Made by a program: the position numbers and the translations under genes. The notes under the pieces were generated by a model that was not told the DNA's origin, made no database searches, and worked only from the letters and a program-made list of their open reading frames with translations. A DNA stretch of 64,000 bases from Phytopythium helicoides (taxonomy: Eukaryota > Oomycota > Peronosporomycetes > Pythiales > Pythiaceae): positions 496,001-560,000 of the forward strand of contig JANFNE010000019.1 in NCBI GenBank assembly GCA_024867545.1. Direction: 5' to 3'. Shown here one piece after another: positions 1 to 10,668 of this stretch; the stretch's first letter is position 1; every line of letters begins with the position of its first letter.

Positions 1-1345
1 CCTCTGGGTGCGACACTCGAGCAGTCCACGCGTCGTCGCCGTAGACCACGCAGCCCCACCCGGCGGCGGCGCCAAGAAAGCCAACGACAATCTTACCGAA
101 CAGCAGCACGTTCCCAATGAGCGAATCGTTCATGATGGCACTCCAGCCCTTGGATGCGAATAGCTGGAAGACGCGCTTTCCTGAGCCCACGAAGCCGTAG
201 CCGTAGATACCAACGTACGAGTATGCAAAGCGGTTGAAGTACTCGACACACTTCTCGACGCACCCAACAAGGCACCCGATGCAGCCAACGAGGCAGGCGG
301 CGACGGCATTTCCTTGTCCCTTGAGTGCTTGCTGCCAACACGACAGGATGAACTGGATGGTCTGGATGATCGATACAATCAGCGATCCGAAGCAGATCGA
401 TCCGAATGAAAGCGTGAGCGCACGACAGAGTGCACGCGTTGACGTCAGAGACTGGCGGTCTTGCGATGAGTGGTGCCACCAGCTCGAGACTGTGCCGGCA
501 GTCGACACCATGACGATGTTGCGGCACACGCACGTTGCCCAGAAGAAGATGAGCACCATGCCAACGAGGATACCAAACTTCTTGCTCGTGCTGTATCCTT
601 CTCCCTGGCCAATGTACTCGCCATGGTTGATCGCAGCATACGTCGCGATGATCCACACCAGTGCCCACCCGATCTGGACGAGCGTGAAGAGCACAGCGAT
701 GAGCAGAATCACTGGGTAGCTCAGCACTGATCTGCACGCAACTTGGAGGTTGGCAGACGCAAACGCGATTCGGTTGCGGATACAACAAACATAGAGCAGC
801 ACGAGCATAACAAACACGAGCGTGACAGCTGCTGGCCACCAATATGCCGTCTCGTTTTGCTGCTTGAGGAAGTAGGACGATGTGTATCCAGCCCCAACCG
901 ACAACGCGCAGATGAACAGGACGGAGATCCTGCGGGCAACAAAGGTCGGTCAGTTTAATGCCCACCGCTTCTGTACGCAGTCCTCGCCACACACATACCA
1001 GATGAGCATCTTGCCGCAGACGAGCATGATGAGGGTCCACACAATAGAGGCGAGGAGCGCGCCGGCAGCGATGCACGCGCAGATGCGCAGAGCGTACTTG
1101 TACTTGGCCTTGCTGGTGGTGACGACGTTCTCGACCGTCGAGTACTTGTCGCTATCCACCGAGTAGGACAGCACGTCGCCGCCATACGCGCAGGCGAGCG
1201 CGACCGTGAGCCCGAACGCCAGTAGGAAGAGCAGCGCGAACGGCAGGTCGTGGCACTTGCGCTGCACCTCGGACTGCGGTGCGGCCACCGCCTCGACGGG
1301 CTTGGCGTCTGCTGGCGCGGCCTCTGCGTTCTTCCCCTTCGTCAT
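1..1345 (-). CDS. Choline transporter-like protein (CTL/SLC44/Pns1 family), 3' end cut by window edge
   Basis: A multi-pass membrane protein of the CTL/SLC44 family, which move choline-type solutes or act as organic-cation carriers at plasma or organelle membranes. Exon 1 gives a short cytosolic N terminus and a first hydrophobic segment starting after 'RKCHDLPFALLFLLAFGL'. A 69-nt GT-AG intron at 930-998 joins 'GKMLIW' to 'ISVLFICALSVGAGYT', followed by several hydrophobic helices. Near the edge the family's C-terminal signature is clear: 'CVEYFNRFAYSYVGIYGYGF' and 'KRVFQLFASKG', matching the 'NRNAYIMIAIYG' region of animal CTLs. The reading frame is still open at base 1, so the last part is missing. 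I chose the ATG at 1345 (MTKGKNAEAAP); an in-frame upstream ATG at 1471 is possible. The gene is divergent from the FHIT gene. Confidence 0.85.
930..998 (-). other. Intron of the CTL gene
   Basis: Minus-strand donor GTATGT at 998 and acceptor CCCGCAG ending at 930. Removing it restores a continuous membrane-protein frame (TG|G codon for Trp). Typical of the short introns in this window. Confidence 0.85.
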
Positions 1346-1497
1346 GAGTGGTTGTGGTGTGCTGGAAGGAGGAGGAGCTCTGCGTCCGATCCGTCGCTTG
1401 GCGAAGTGAGCTGCTCGCGCGGAAGCGAACCCATGAGGCGGATGGGAATCTGAACCCATAGTGGACGTCATATATTTGATCCGTTACATTGAATCAC

Positions 1498-1540
1498 GCG
1501 TCCACTAAGTGGATCCTCCAGTCGTCCACTTAGTGGACGC
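1498..1540. promoter_or_regulatory. Paired palindromic motif in the CTL/FHIT divergent promoter
   Basis: Two near-copies of the palindrome GTCCACTWAGTGGAC lie at 1500-1513 and 1524-1538. Together they form a perfect 16-bp inverted repeat (1498-1513 against 1525-1540) with an 11-nt loop. A further half-site, TAGTGGACG, sits near 1460. The element is between the divergent start codons at 1345 (or 1471) and 1577, about 37 bp from the FHIT ATG. A dimeric transcription-factor site is the simplest reading; this is inference from symmetry and position. Confidence 0.5.
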
Positions 1541-1576
1541 TACATTATCGGACGTGGCGTGCGTGGCCCATTGGGC

Positions 1577-2974
1577 ATGGCGAGCAAGCGGTTTGCGGCG
1601 GGAGCGCTGCGGCAGCTCGTGGCCGAGCGTAACGCGCGGCTCATTGTGCTGCAGCTATCGAAGGAGACGGCAGCGCGCGAGCTCGTGCATCGAGATGCGG
1701 ACAAGGTTTGCGGATTCGTGTTTTGTAAAGTAACGTCATGGATAAAGGAGCTGACCATGTGGTTGAGCAGGCTCTCCGGGCGCTGAAAGCGTGAGATGAA
1801 ATGCACTGCACGAAGATTAGTACGAGGATATGAGTTCTTAACTGTGTGCGACTGGCTTGAGACTGTAGCCATGGGTTTCGACTTGGTTTCATTGGATGCT
1901 TGCCGACGGGTGGTGGCGGCGGCTCTTCCAAGATGCTGGAGCTGTTCGATTCAGTTGGTCGAGTGACCATCGACGAGGTATGAAAGTACACTTGGCTATG
2001 ATAGACAGGTTTGAATATTCATTGTGGTGGTGGTGACGTCAAGGTTCTGGCTCGTCAGAGCATCATCGTCGCGGAAGATGGATTAGAGTCGAACAACGTG
2101 TCTGGAATAGCCTCGCTCACTGTTCCAAAAGACGTGAACAACGAGCCGAGTTTGCTCTCTCAGATTGCTCAAGGTATCCCTTAAGTATTTTGACATAATT
2201 TTGCAGGCAGTTGCTAACTCTGACTCTGTCATGAGCAGAGGCGGTTGGATCGGATGACTGCCTGGACACATCGCGTCGCATGTTCGGCCCCCACCGAGTC
2301 GCTAGCACCCAGATCTTTTACGAGTCTGCCCTGTCATTCGGCTTGGTGAACTTGAAGCCGATTATTCCAGGTGCGTCTATTGCAACCATTTAGTGTGTGT
2401 TGTTATCGGGTGCTAACCAATCTCTCCCAGGGCACGTACTCATTGTCCCGAAGCGAAGCGTGGCGCGCTTTGAGCTGCTTGGTGGAGACGAAGTGAGCGA
2501 CTTGTGGTGCACCGCTCAGGTATGCTTGCTTCTTACACATCCCAACCAACAAAACAGCTAGTCTTATCCCCTCAAAATGAGCCAGCTTGTTGGACGGAAG
2601 CTAGAGAAGCACTACAAGGCGAGCTCCCTCACATTCGCCGTTCAGGTGGGCTCCCACAACTCCGTGCGTCGAATGAAGCAAGGGGTGAATTTACAATTGC
2701 ATACAACAGGATGGGCCTGCTGCTGGTCAGACCGTGCCTCACGTCCACATCCACGTCATCCCCCGCGTGGCTAACGACTTTGAGCAGAACGACGACATCT
2801 ACACCGAGGTGCGTGCTTGCCGTCACAACTCAACCCTCCAACCACTCCCTCAACTCAATCCCACAGATCGAGCGCCACGAGCGCGCGCTCCACGTCGACA
2901 ACGACAGCCGCTCGGCCCGCTCCGAGTCCTCCATGGCCCTCGAGGCCTCAGCCCTGCGCCAGCTCTTCCAGTAG
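1577..2974 (+). CDS. FHIT-like HIT-family dinucleoside triphosphate hydrolase with N-terminal extension
   Basis: Multi-exon gene. The C-terminal part is a HIT domain very close to FHIT (bis(5'-adenosyl)-triphosphatase, which splits Ap3A to AMP and ADP). In order: '[15 protein letters not shown]', '[15 protein letters not shown]', '[14 protein letters not shown]', '[19 protein letters not shown]' (the His triad HxHxH, coded at 2741-2755), 'NDDIYTE', and a C terminus '[13 protein letters not shown]' like FHIT's last helix. Introns are clear before 'GHVLIV', before 'DGPAAG' and before 'IERHERAL'. Upstream exons add roughly 100 residues not found in human FHIT; the exons around 1577-2220 are only approximate ('[15 protein letters not shown]...' then '[18 protein letters not shown]'), and the first could belong to the 5' leader. 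Catalytic residues are intact. Confidence 0.85.
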
Positions 2975-3138
2975 GCATGTTGAAGCGGCCATGGCTACAA
3001 ATACAGCCCCCTAAGTTCGCCCTCCACTCCTAAAGTACGCGTCTTCCCCCCACCCACCGACCTAGTGCGCACCTGCTAAGTGCGCAGCTACTCGTAGCCG
3101 CTCGCCGGGGCCCCAGATCCCGCGACGTGAAGCTCCAG

Positions 3139-5470
3139 ATGCTGCTCAAGCTCCGCCCGACGGCTGCGCGCGCTCGGCCGCTGGCTCGGCGCTCGCTCAG
3201 CGCGCAGAGCGGCGCGCCCAAGCCCCAGCCGAGCGCCCCGGCTCAGGCGCCGCCCTCAGCGCCGTCGCCGTCGCCGCCCGCGGCCAAGAAGCCGAGCGCG
3301 GCGGCCGACGAGAGCTCGACGGGCTCGGCGCTGCCCAAGCTGCTGCTGGCGCTGGCGCTGTCGGCGCCCGCTGGCGCGGCCGTGTACGTCAAGCAGAACC
3401 CCGAGTGGAACCCCGAGGCGCTGCGCGACAACCCCAACTGGGTCAAGTTCCGCGAGCTGGTGCTGGGGCCGGAGGCCACCAAGGCGTCCGTGCCGGAGCA
3501 CCGCCTCGCGCTGCCCAGCCAGCGCAAGCCCGCGGCCAAGACCCCGCTGCAGACGGTCGAGGAGTTCAGCGCCGCCATCAACAAGGGACAGGAGAGCGCC
3601 TCGGCGCCGGTCGCCAAGAAGAGCGACAAGCCCGCCAAACAGGTGAAGGAGACGCCCGCCAAGAAGGAGACCGCGGTCGTCAAGAAGGAGGCTGTTAAGA
3701 AGGACGAGTCACAGGTCGTGCAGGCCGTCAAGTCGGCCAAGAAGACGGTGGAGAAGACCGTCAAGGAGGCCGAGAAGAAGGTCGAGCAGGTGATCAAGGA
3801 CGCTGAGAAGGAGGTCAAGGAGGCACCGGCAAAGATCAAGAAGGAGGTTGCGGCAGTTGCGCACAAGGCCGAGGAGCAGGTCAAGAAGGTCGAGAAGGAA
3901 GTCAAGCAGGAAGTTGCCAAGGTGACCGCGGCTGTGGTTGCCGCCGAGGAGAGCTTCGAGAAGAAGGTTGACGCTGCGACTGACAAGGCGCGTCAGGAGA
4001 TTGCCAAGCTCGCCAATCAGGCCAAGCCACAGGAGCTGAGCGCTCAGATCGACAAGCAGATCCAGTCAACCACGGTGAGTCTAAATTATAGTCGCGGCAT
4101 CACAGATTGTGTCCTTACTTACAAGATTGTTTTGGACAGAACGACATTCTGGCTAACCTCAAGAGCGAGTCGGATGCTGCGGCGGCGGATGTTGAGACGA
4201 TCTACCTGAAGGGAATTGAGGTATGAGCGATGGAGAAGTGGGTTGACTGATTTTGGGGCTCATATGGATATTTGTTCGTATGCAGACCTTGGACTCGCAA
4301 GCGCTTTCAATTCGTGTTGCCCAGCTTGCGACTGAGATGAAGCACCGATCGAAGTGGGAGGCTGTCCGGTTGCTCGAGGCGCTGCGTCGAATGGAGGAGG
4401 AGACGCAGCAGAAGAGTGCAGAGGTGCTGCGTCGCCAGGACGAGCTGCACAAGGAGCTTCTTGCACGCGAGCTACGTCTGCAGGAAGAGATCCTGACCCG
4501 CGACGCTCGTGAGGAGATGCAGGCGCTGAAAAAGGCGTACAGCGAGGACCTTGCTCGTAACATTAACGAGCAGCGTACGAGCATGCTGACGAACTTCCAG
4601 CGCACGTTTGAGCGCGAAAAGAAGGCGATTGAGGAGCGCCATGCCCAGGCTCTGCGTGCCAAGTCGCTGCAGTACCAGAACACTCTGACCGCGGAGCGCA
4701 AGGCTCGCGCTGCTGAGCTTGAGTCGTACCAGGCGCAGCTCCGTGCGCTGGGCACCGTCCTCGACAGCTCGTCGACGTACGAGGCGTTCAGCCACCAGGT
4801 TCACAAGACGTCGGTGGCGGCACTCGCGCTTTCGGACCGCATCGAGGCTGCTGCTCCGCTGCGCAGCGAGGTAATTATCTCACAGAATAATTTGGCAGTA
4901 GTTGGTGTGGCGCTGACAATGCTTATCATGGTGTACAGATTCGTGCACTCCGTGAGGCGGCCCGCAACGACCCGTTCATTGAGGTGGCCGTGAAATCACT
5001 GCCAGCGTCGGCCGTCGAAGAGGGCGCTCCGTCGGTTAGCCAGCTGCAGGAGCGTTTTGCTGTGGTCAAATCGGTGAGCCGCCGCGCGGCGCTCATCCCG
5101 GAGAACAGCGGCATTGTGGGACAGCTGTTCGGTGGTGCGCTTTCGTACCTGGTTATCCCTCCCGGTGGTCCGATCGAGGGCACCGACACCGATGCAGTGC
5201 TCTCGCGTGCTGAGTTTGCGCTCAAGGCTGGCGACATCGAGATCGCCGTGCAGGAGATGAAGGGGCTGTCGGGTCTCCCCGCGGAGGTGTCCAAGTACGA
5301 CAGTCTTTTGTTGTTGTTGTTGCCGTGAATGCGCACGGTTGATGCTAACCGCCGTGGTGGTTCTTCTCTGCAGGGATTGGGTGACGGCGGCTGAGACTCG
5401 GCTGGCGGTTGAGCAGACAGCCAAGGTAGTCAAGGCTCACGTTGCACTGCTGGCTGCCAGTCTGTCATAA
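3139..5470 (+). CDS. MIC60: MIC60/mitofilin, MICOS core subunit
   Basis: Five exons (3139-4074, 4140-4220, 4286-4870, 4939-5294, 5374-5470) encode 684 residues. The product anchors the MICOS complex in the inner mitochondrial membrane and shapes crista junctions. The ATG at 3139 starts an Arg-rich, acid-free presequence (MLLKLRPTAARARPLARRS). A Pro/Ala linker and one hydrophobic segment ('LPKLLLALALSAPAGAAVYV') follow, then long Lys/Glu-rich coiled coil, then the conserved mitofilin C terminus ('YEAFSHQVHKTSVAALALSD', 'AALIPENSGIVGQLFGGALS', 'GDIEIAVQEMKGL', ending 'AHVALLAASLS'). All four introns are GT-AG and keep frame. Length is close to animal mitofilin (about 750 aa). The frame is intact throughout. 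Confidence 0.92.
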
Positions 5471-5622
5471 ACCTTGTTGGTCTGAGAGTTCAGCAACATG
5501 GCTCCACAGGATGGAGGCAGGTTTGCCGATAAACAAAAATGAAAGACATGTTCTCATGTGAGCTTTGCAAAGTGTGCATTCCAAAGCAGTGAATCAAAAA
5601 ATTCCTCTCAAGCTCCAGCTTT

Positions 5623-7190
5623 CTAGTCTAAGGTTCTTGCCGCTCCATACGCGACTGCAACATCAGGATCGATGTCTGTCAGCGGGGGTCTGCCTCCAAA
5701 CATCTCGGTTAAGCGGGTGCGAATCCAAGGAATCCGTGACGAGCCGCCGACTAGAACAACGGCGTCAATCTCATCGGCCTCCATGTGATTTTCTTGTAGA
5801 ATCCTGCGCACAGGCGCCATGGTACGATTAAGCAGCGAATAGCAGAGCGCTTCCAAGTCCCATCGAGTCATTTGAATGGTAACGTGGGCGGCGTCTGGGT
5901 GCGACACTGGAACACACGAGGCGCTGGCAATTGTACCGTCGCTCAGCGCGCGTTTGAGCGACTCTGCTGCGCGTCGAATGCCTGATTTTGTGCATGGAGG
6001 TACAGCAATTGGCTCCTCTGCATCATCTTCTTGCACGACATCTGCAGCCACAACCGGAATCTCGTCAACTCCGATCTTGAGCGCAAACTCACGCTCAAGA
6101 AAGGAGGCAATCGCTGCGTCAATGTCTTCACCTCCGAGATTGTTGTCCCCGAGTGTGTCAATCACGCGAATCGATCCGGCGCGCACGAAAAGCAGCGAGA
6201 CATCAAGTGTGCCTCCACCAAAATCGAACACAAGGATGAAGTTGACGGCCGGGTCCTGATGTAAGCCATATGCAATAGCAGCGGCAGTGGGCTCTTCCAG
6301 CACTCGCGAAACGTGAAGCCCAGCGTCTCTGAAGGCTGCAACTGTTGCGTCACGCTGCCTCGCGTTGAAGTCGACTGGCACTGCAATTACTGCCTTGGTG
6401 ATCTGGGATCACCACAAGTGATCGGTGAGTCATAGCTCCTCGCATAATCAGCAAGCTAGTAGTCGAACCTGGTCGTGGCCAACAAAATGCTGCGCCATGG
6501 TTTTCAGATGACGAACGATCGCACCGCCGACGCTGATAGGTGTTTGACATCGCTTGTGGCCCGGCATGTCCACCAAGAAGCACACATCGTCGCTTCGGTT
6601 GTCGTTGCGACTAGCAATCTGAAATTCGTACGGCGCGGCAGTCTCGGCTGCCACGACATCCTCATAGCTGCAGCAATCCCAACAAATCAGTTGCTAGAAT
6701 GCAACGAGTGCGTTGCTCACAAGTTATGCACCTCTGCCCAATGAAGCGCTTGGCATTGAAGATAGTGTGTCGAGGATCTCGAATGCGGTGCGCTTTCGCC
6801 GCACGGCCCACCAGGAGCTCTGCCACGCGTCACAGTCTTCGTCAGGTCATGACATGCCTCCAATACACTAAAGTCTATACCTCCATCGGGGAGGAACGCC
6901 ACCATAGACGGCACCAACACGTGTCCACGCGCGTCCGGGATGACACTGACGTTGTTGCGCTGCGAGATGGCCACCACCGAGTACGTTGTGCCCAGGTCAA
7001 TGCCGACCACTGCGCGTTTCTCCCGTTAGCGCCGCCATTTCCACCGCTCTTCAGCCAAAATCGCACCGCTGTCGCGCCCAGTGAAGCCCTGGCGACCCAG
7101 CAGAGCCGCCGCAACGGCCAGCACGCCGCCCAGCAGCAGCAGCGCCGGCCCCAGCGGCGGCGCGCCGCCGCCTCCACCTGCCGCCGTCAT
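5623..7190 (-). CDS. HSPA13: HSPA13/Stch-type Hsp70 (ATPase domain only), ER-targeted
   Basis: Five exons (7190-7067, 7009-6881, 6819-6732, 6667-6469, 6402-5623) encode 439 residues. HSPA13/Stch is an Hsp70 that keeps the nucleotide-binding domain and lacks the substrate-binding domain; it is linked to the ER and secretory pathway. The N terminus has a hydrophobic signal/anchor ('GPALLLLGGVLAVAAALLG'), directly followed by the phosphate-1 motif 'VVGIDLGTTYS'. Then come 'HTIFNAKRFIGQ', 'ITKAVIAVPVDFNARQR', 'VLEEPTAAAIAYGLH', 'FDFGGGTLDVSLL', 'LGGEDIDA' and the adenosine motif 'VVLVGGSSRIPWIR', ending 'DPDVAVAYGAARTLD'. No peptide-binding domain follows; the stop at 5623 matches the family end. 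Human HSPA13 is 471 aa. Divergent from TOP3B with 159 bp between start codons. Confidence 0.92.
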
Positions 7191-7349
7191 CGCGATCGCA
7201 CAACTTGGCGTTTGTATGCACGGTGGCAGTACCGTGCTCGCAGGAGCTATAAACGCAGGCGGATCGGTTCTGGTGGTCATTGCGAGAAAGGACGAGTTGA
7301 AGCGAGGCGGATCGCGCTTCCTCTGGGCGAGCGCCGCACAGCAGCCGAC

Positions 7350-10278
7350 ATGCGCACAGTGCTGATGGTGGCGGAGAAGCCGAGCATCGCCGAGTCGATC
7401 GCTCGCGCGCTGGCGCCGGAGCCGACGCGGCCGCGGCCGGGGAAGACGCCGATCCACGAGTTTCCGGGCGAGTTCCAGCGCCAGCCGTGTCTGTTCAAGG
7501 CGAGTGGGGTCGTTGAAGAGCCAAAAGGAGAACGCATGCTGATCAAGGCCATCGGTGGTGCTGGTTGCGCTGCAGGTGACGTCGGTGACGGGCCACATGT
7601 TCAGCTGCGACTTCCCGCCAGAGTACGCGAGCTGGGACAACGTCGACCCTGCAACGCTCTTCGACGCGCGCACAGTCAAGAAGAGCGAGTCGCCAGCCGT
7701 CTTCCGGTTGGTGTCAGTGCACAGCTGCTTGTTGATAGGGATTTACTCACTGTGGTTGTGGAATGAGGCAGACAGCTGCAGTCGGAGGCCAAGGGGGCGG
7801 ACGTGCTCGTGCTGTGGTTGGACTGCGACCGCGAGGGTGAGAACATTTGCTTCGAGGTGATCGAGGCCGTCCAGGCGCGCATGAACAAGCAAGAGGACGG
7901 CTCACCGCTGATTTTGCGAGCCAAATTCTCTGCCGTGAATCGCTCCGATATCCAGCGAGCGCTGCAAAACCTGACGGTGCCAAACGAGAATGTACGGATA
8001 TGGACTGTGTGCGCTCTCCTGTGATTATAGCTAACATGACTCGCCGTACCAATGAAACATAGGAGTCACTTGCCGTGGATGCACGTCAAGAAATGGATTT
8101 GAAGGTCGGCGTGGCGTTTTCCCGCTTTCAAACAAGATACTTCCAGGGACGATACGGCGATCTTGATTCCGCGCTTGTGTCCTACGGGCCGTGTCAGACA
8201 CCGACGCTCGGGTTTTGCGTTGATCGACATGACGAGATCCAGCAGTTTCAAGCAGAGCCGTTCTGGTTGCTCGATTCTGAGTTGAGCAAGGCGGGAACGA
8301 CGGTGCGACCCGAATGGGATCGCAGTCGGCTATTCGACCACGAAGCAGTGTGCACTTTCCATTCGCTCGTACAAGAAGACGGTGTAATGCGTGTTGTGAG
8401 CGTCAAGAAGTCCGAAGTTTCACGCTCTCGCCCAACACCGCTCAACACGGTGACTATGCTTCAGGTATGTAGGATGTAAGTTTGTTGATGATATCGTACG
8501 CTGAACTAACACAACACAACGGTGAACTCAGCACGCGTCAAAAACCCTTGGGATGGGGCCATACACCTCCATGCAAGTTGCCGAGCGTCTGTATTTGCTG
8601 GGCTACATTTCCTACCCGCGCACAGAGAGCACTTCATATCCAGAAAGCTACGATATCAAGGGCACGCTCGCACACCATTCGGCTAACCCTGTGCGTCTCG
8701 ATAGCATCTAGTCTGACGAACCTTTTTGATACTTAACAGTGTACTTCTGTTTGACAGTACTGGGGAGGCCACGTGGACAGGCTCCTACGCGATGGATTTC
8801 AGCGACCCAAGAAAGGTGTTGATGTTGGCGATCACCCTCCCATCACGCCAGTGCGAGCACTTGTCCACCCTGGTGAGCTCACGGGGGACATGGCGCGACT
8901 CTATGAATTGATTGCGCGCTACTTCATTGCGACGGTATCTCCCGACGCAAAGCTGCTGGCAACCAAGGTGCAGTTTTCTTGTGGTGGTGAATCGTTTAGT
9001 GCTTCTGGGCACCAGATCATCAGTAAGGGATTCACGGATGTATTGACGACTGCTACATTGGGAGAGACTTACCTTCCCACTTTTGAAGTTGATGAGCGTT
9101 TGCCACTAACATCCGTCAAGGTGCGCAACGGCATGACGTCTCCTCCGGGCTTCCTCACCGAGTCGGAGCTTATTGGACTCATGGAGAAGCATGGAATTGG
9201 CACCGACGCCAGCATTCCGGCTCATATCAACAACATCTGTGAACGAAATTACGTTCAACTTGGTTCGGGACGTACGCTTGTACCAACCAATCTCGGGTAT
9301 CGTGCTTGTTCACGGATACTATATGGTTGATCCTGAACTCGTTCTTCCTCGCGTGCGTGCGGCTATTGAAGAGCAGTGCACGCTCATCGCGCGAGGCGTT
9401 GCATCGAAGGAGCAAGTACTGAAGCACTCTTTAGCGCTCTTCCGGAACAAGTTCGAGTATTTTGTCAGGAAGATCGCACTCATGGACTCTTTATTCGAAG
9501 CAACTTTTTCCCCGCTCGCAGCTACGGGAAAGCCGCTGTCGAAGTGTGGCAAGTGCTCACGCTACATGAAGTATGTGAGACTCAAGCCTCAACGACTACA
9601 CTGCCCGACTTGCAACGAAACGTACAACTTGCCGCAGAACGGAACTATCAAGCTCTACAAGGAACTGCGGTGTCCGCTTGACCAATTCGAGCTTGTACTC
9701 TTTTCTCTTGGTAATACGGAACGGGCGATGGGAAAATCGTATCCGCTATGCCCGTACTGCTTCAACCACCCGCCTTTTGATGACATGGAAAAAATGGGAT
9801 GCGACTCATGCCTGCATCCGACTTGCAAACACGCGCTTACGCGACATGGAGTCTTCATGTGCCCGGGTGGCAGGATGAAAGCAGTGCTGACTGTCGCGGT
9901 ACCATGGTGCTGGACGTGAACAGCAAACCCAACTGGAAGATGGCATGTAACACGTGCAACCTTCTCATCAAGTTTCGGACATCGACGCCGATCCACAGCA
10001 TCAAGACGCGGCACAATGAAAGTTGCGACGGGTGCGGATCAACGCCGCTCGAAGTGGAGTTTCACAAGGACAAGAGTCCACTGCCTAACGGCCAGAGTTC
10101 GTATGCTGGCTGTGTGCTCTGCGATGACTTTCTCAACGCTCTGACAGAGCTGAAGGTCGGTCGCATGAAGCACATTGATCTGGTGCGCCGTCGCGGAGGT
10201 GGACGCGGGCGTGGAAGAGGACGTGGACGAGGTGGACGAGGCCGTAAGGGTGGGCTCCTATCTCCAGAGGAGTTCTGA
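7350..10278 (+). CDS. TOP3B: DNA topoisomerase 3-beta with RGG-box tail; two frame breaks
   Basis: Type IA topoisomerase that passes single strands of DNA, and in animals RNA. Exons 7350-7499, 7576-7706, 7772-7991, 8063-8464, 8532-8690 and 8758-10278 give about 860 residues. Seen in order: TOPRIM start 'MRTVLMVAEKPSIAESIA', 'TSVTGHMFSCDFPP', acidic motif 'VLWLDCDREGENICFEV', 'ALVSYGPCQTPTLGFC', active-site segment 'GYISYPRTEST' (catalytic Tyr), 'LMEKHGIGTDASIPAHINNI', CxxC zinc modules, and a Gly/Arg tail 'RRRGGGRGRGRGRGRG' like the RNA-binding RGG box of TOP3B. Two single-base breaks interrupt the frame: an extra G in GGG at 9295-9297 and a missing G in GGG at 9865-9867. They cancel, and protein similarity continues through both, so consensus error is likelier than decay. 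The first intron is GC-AG. Confidence 0.93.
7500..7575 (+). other. GC-AG intron in TOP3B
   Basis: The exon ends ...TTCAAG and the intron starts GCGAGT, ending CTGCAG. Only this splice joins 'RQPCLFK' to 'VTSVTGHMFSCDF' in frame. A GT donor four bases downstream would put the next exon in the wrong frame. Confidence 0.7.
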
Positions 10279-10668
10279 AGGAGATTTAGCAGGAGGATCA
10301 CCTGGTAAAGCAGAAACAAGCAACTGCAAATCACGCACAACTCTGTACTTGAACTGACGGGGGTGGGGACGCGATGCGAACGGGAGGGCACACACACGAC
10401 ATACAAGCCCTCGGCGGCCCCCATCGCCCGGCGTTTAGGGTCTTGCCAATTGAAATCTTTCGAGTCTACTTGCTTTTCAAACCGTACTCTCACCGCGATG
10501 TACCATTCTGTCCGCTGGCTTCCACGCGAGGTTCGATCTTGAGCGAGCGCTTGAAGCATGCGTCGGGGTCTCCAAACGGCACGGATGAGCACAAGTGGTC
10601 CTGTGTACACACATCAGCGCAAAGAAGCGTTAGCCCTCCGAACCATGCTCCAATCTATACGATTGGAA
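10279..10668. other. Convergent 3' intergenic space, TOP3B / multidomain GEF gene
   Basis: About 390 bases between two converging genes. Open frames here are short and unlike any family. No RNA gene or repeat was seen; it probably holds both 3' untranslated regions. Confidence 0.6.

Noticed and set aside
10190..10260. Purine-rich GGACGNGG repeats
   Set aside because: Explained by the RGG-box codons of TOP3B.
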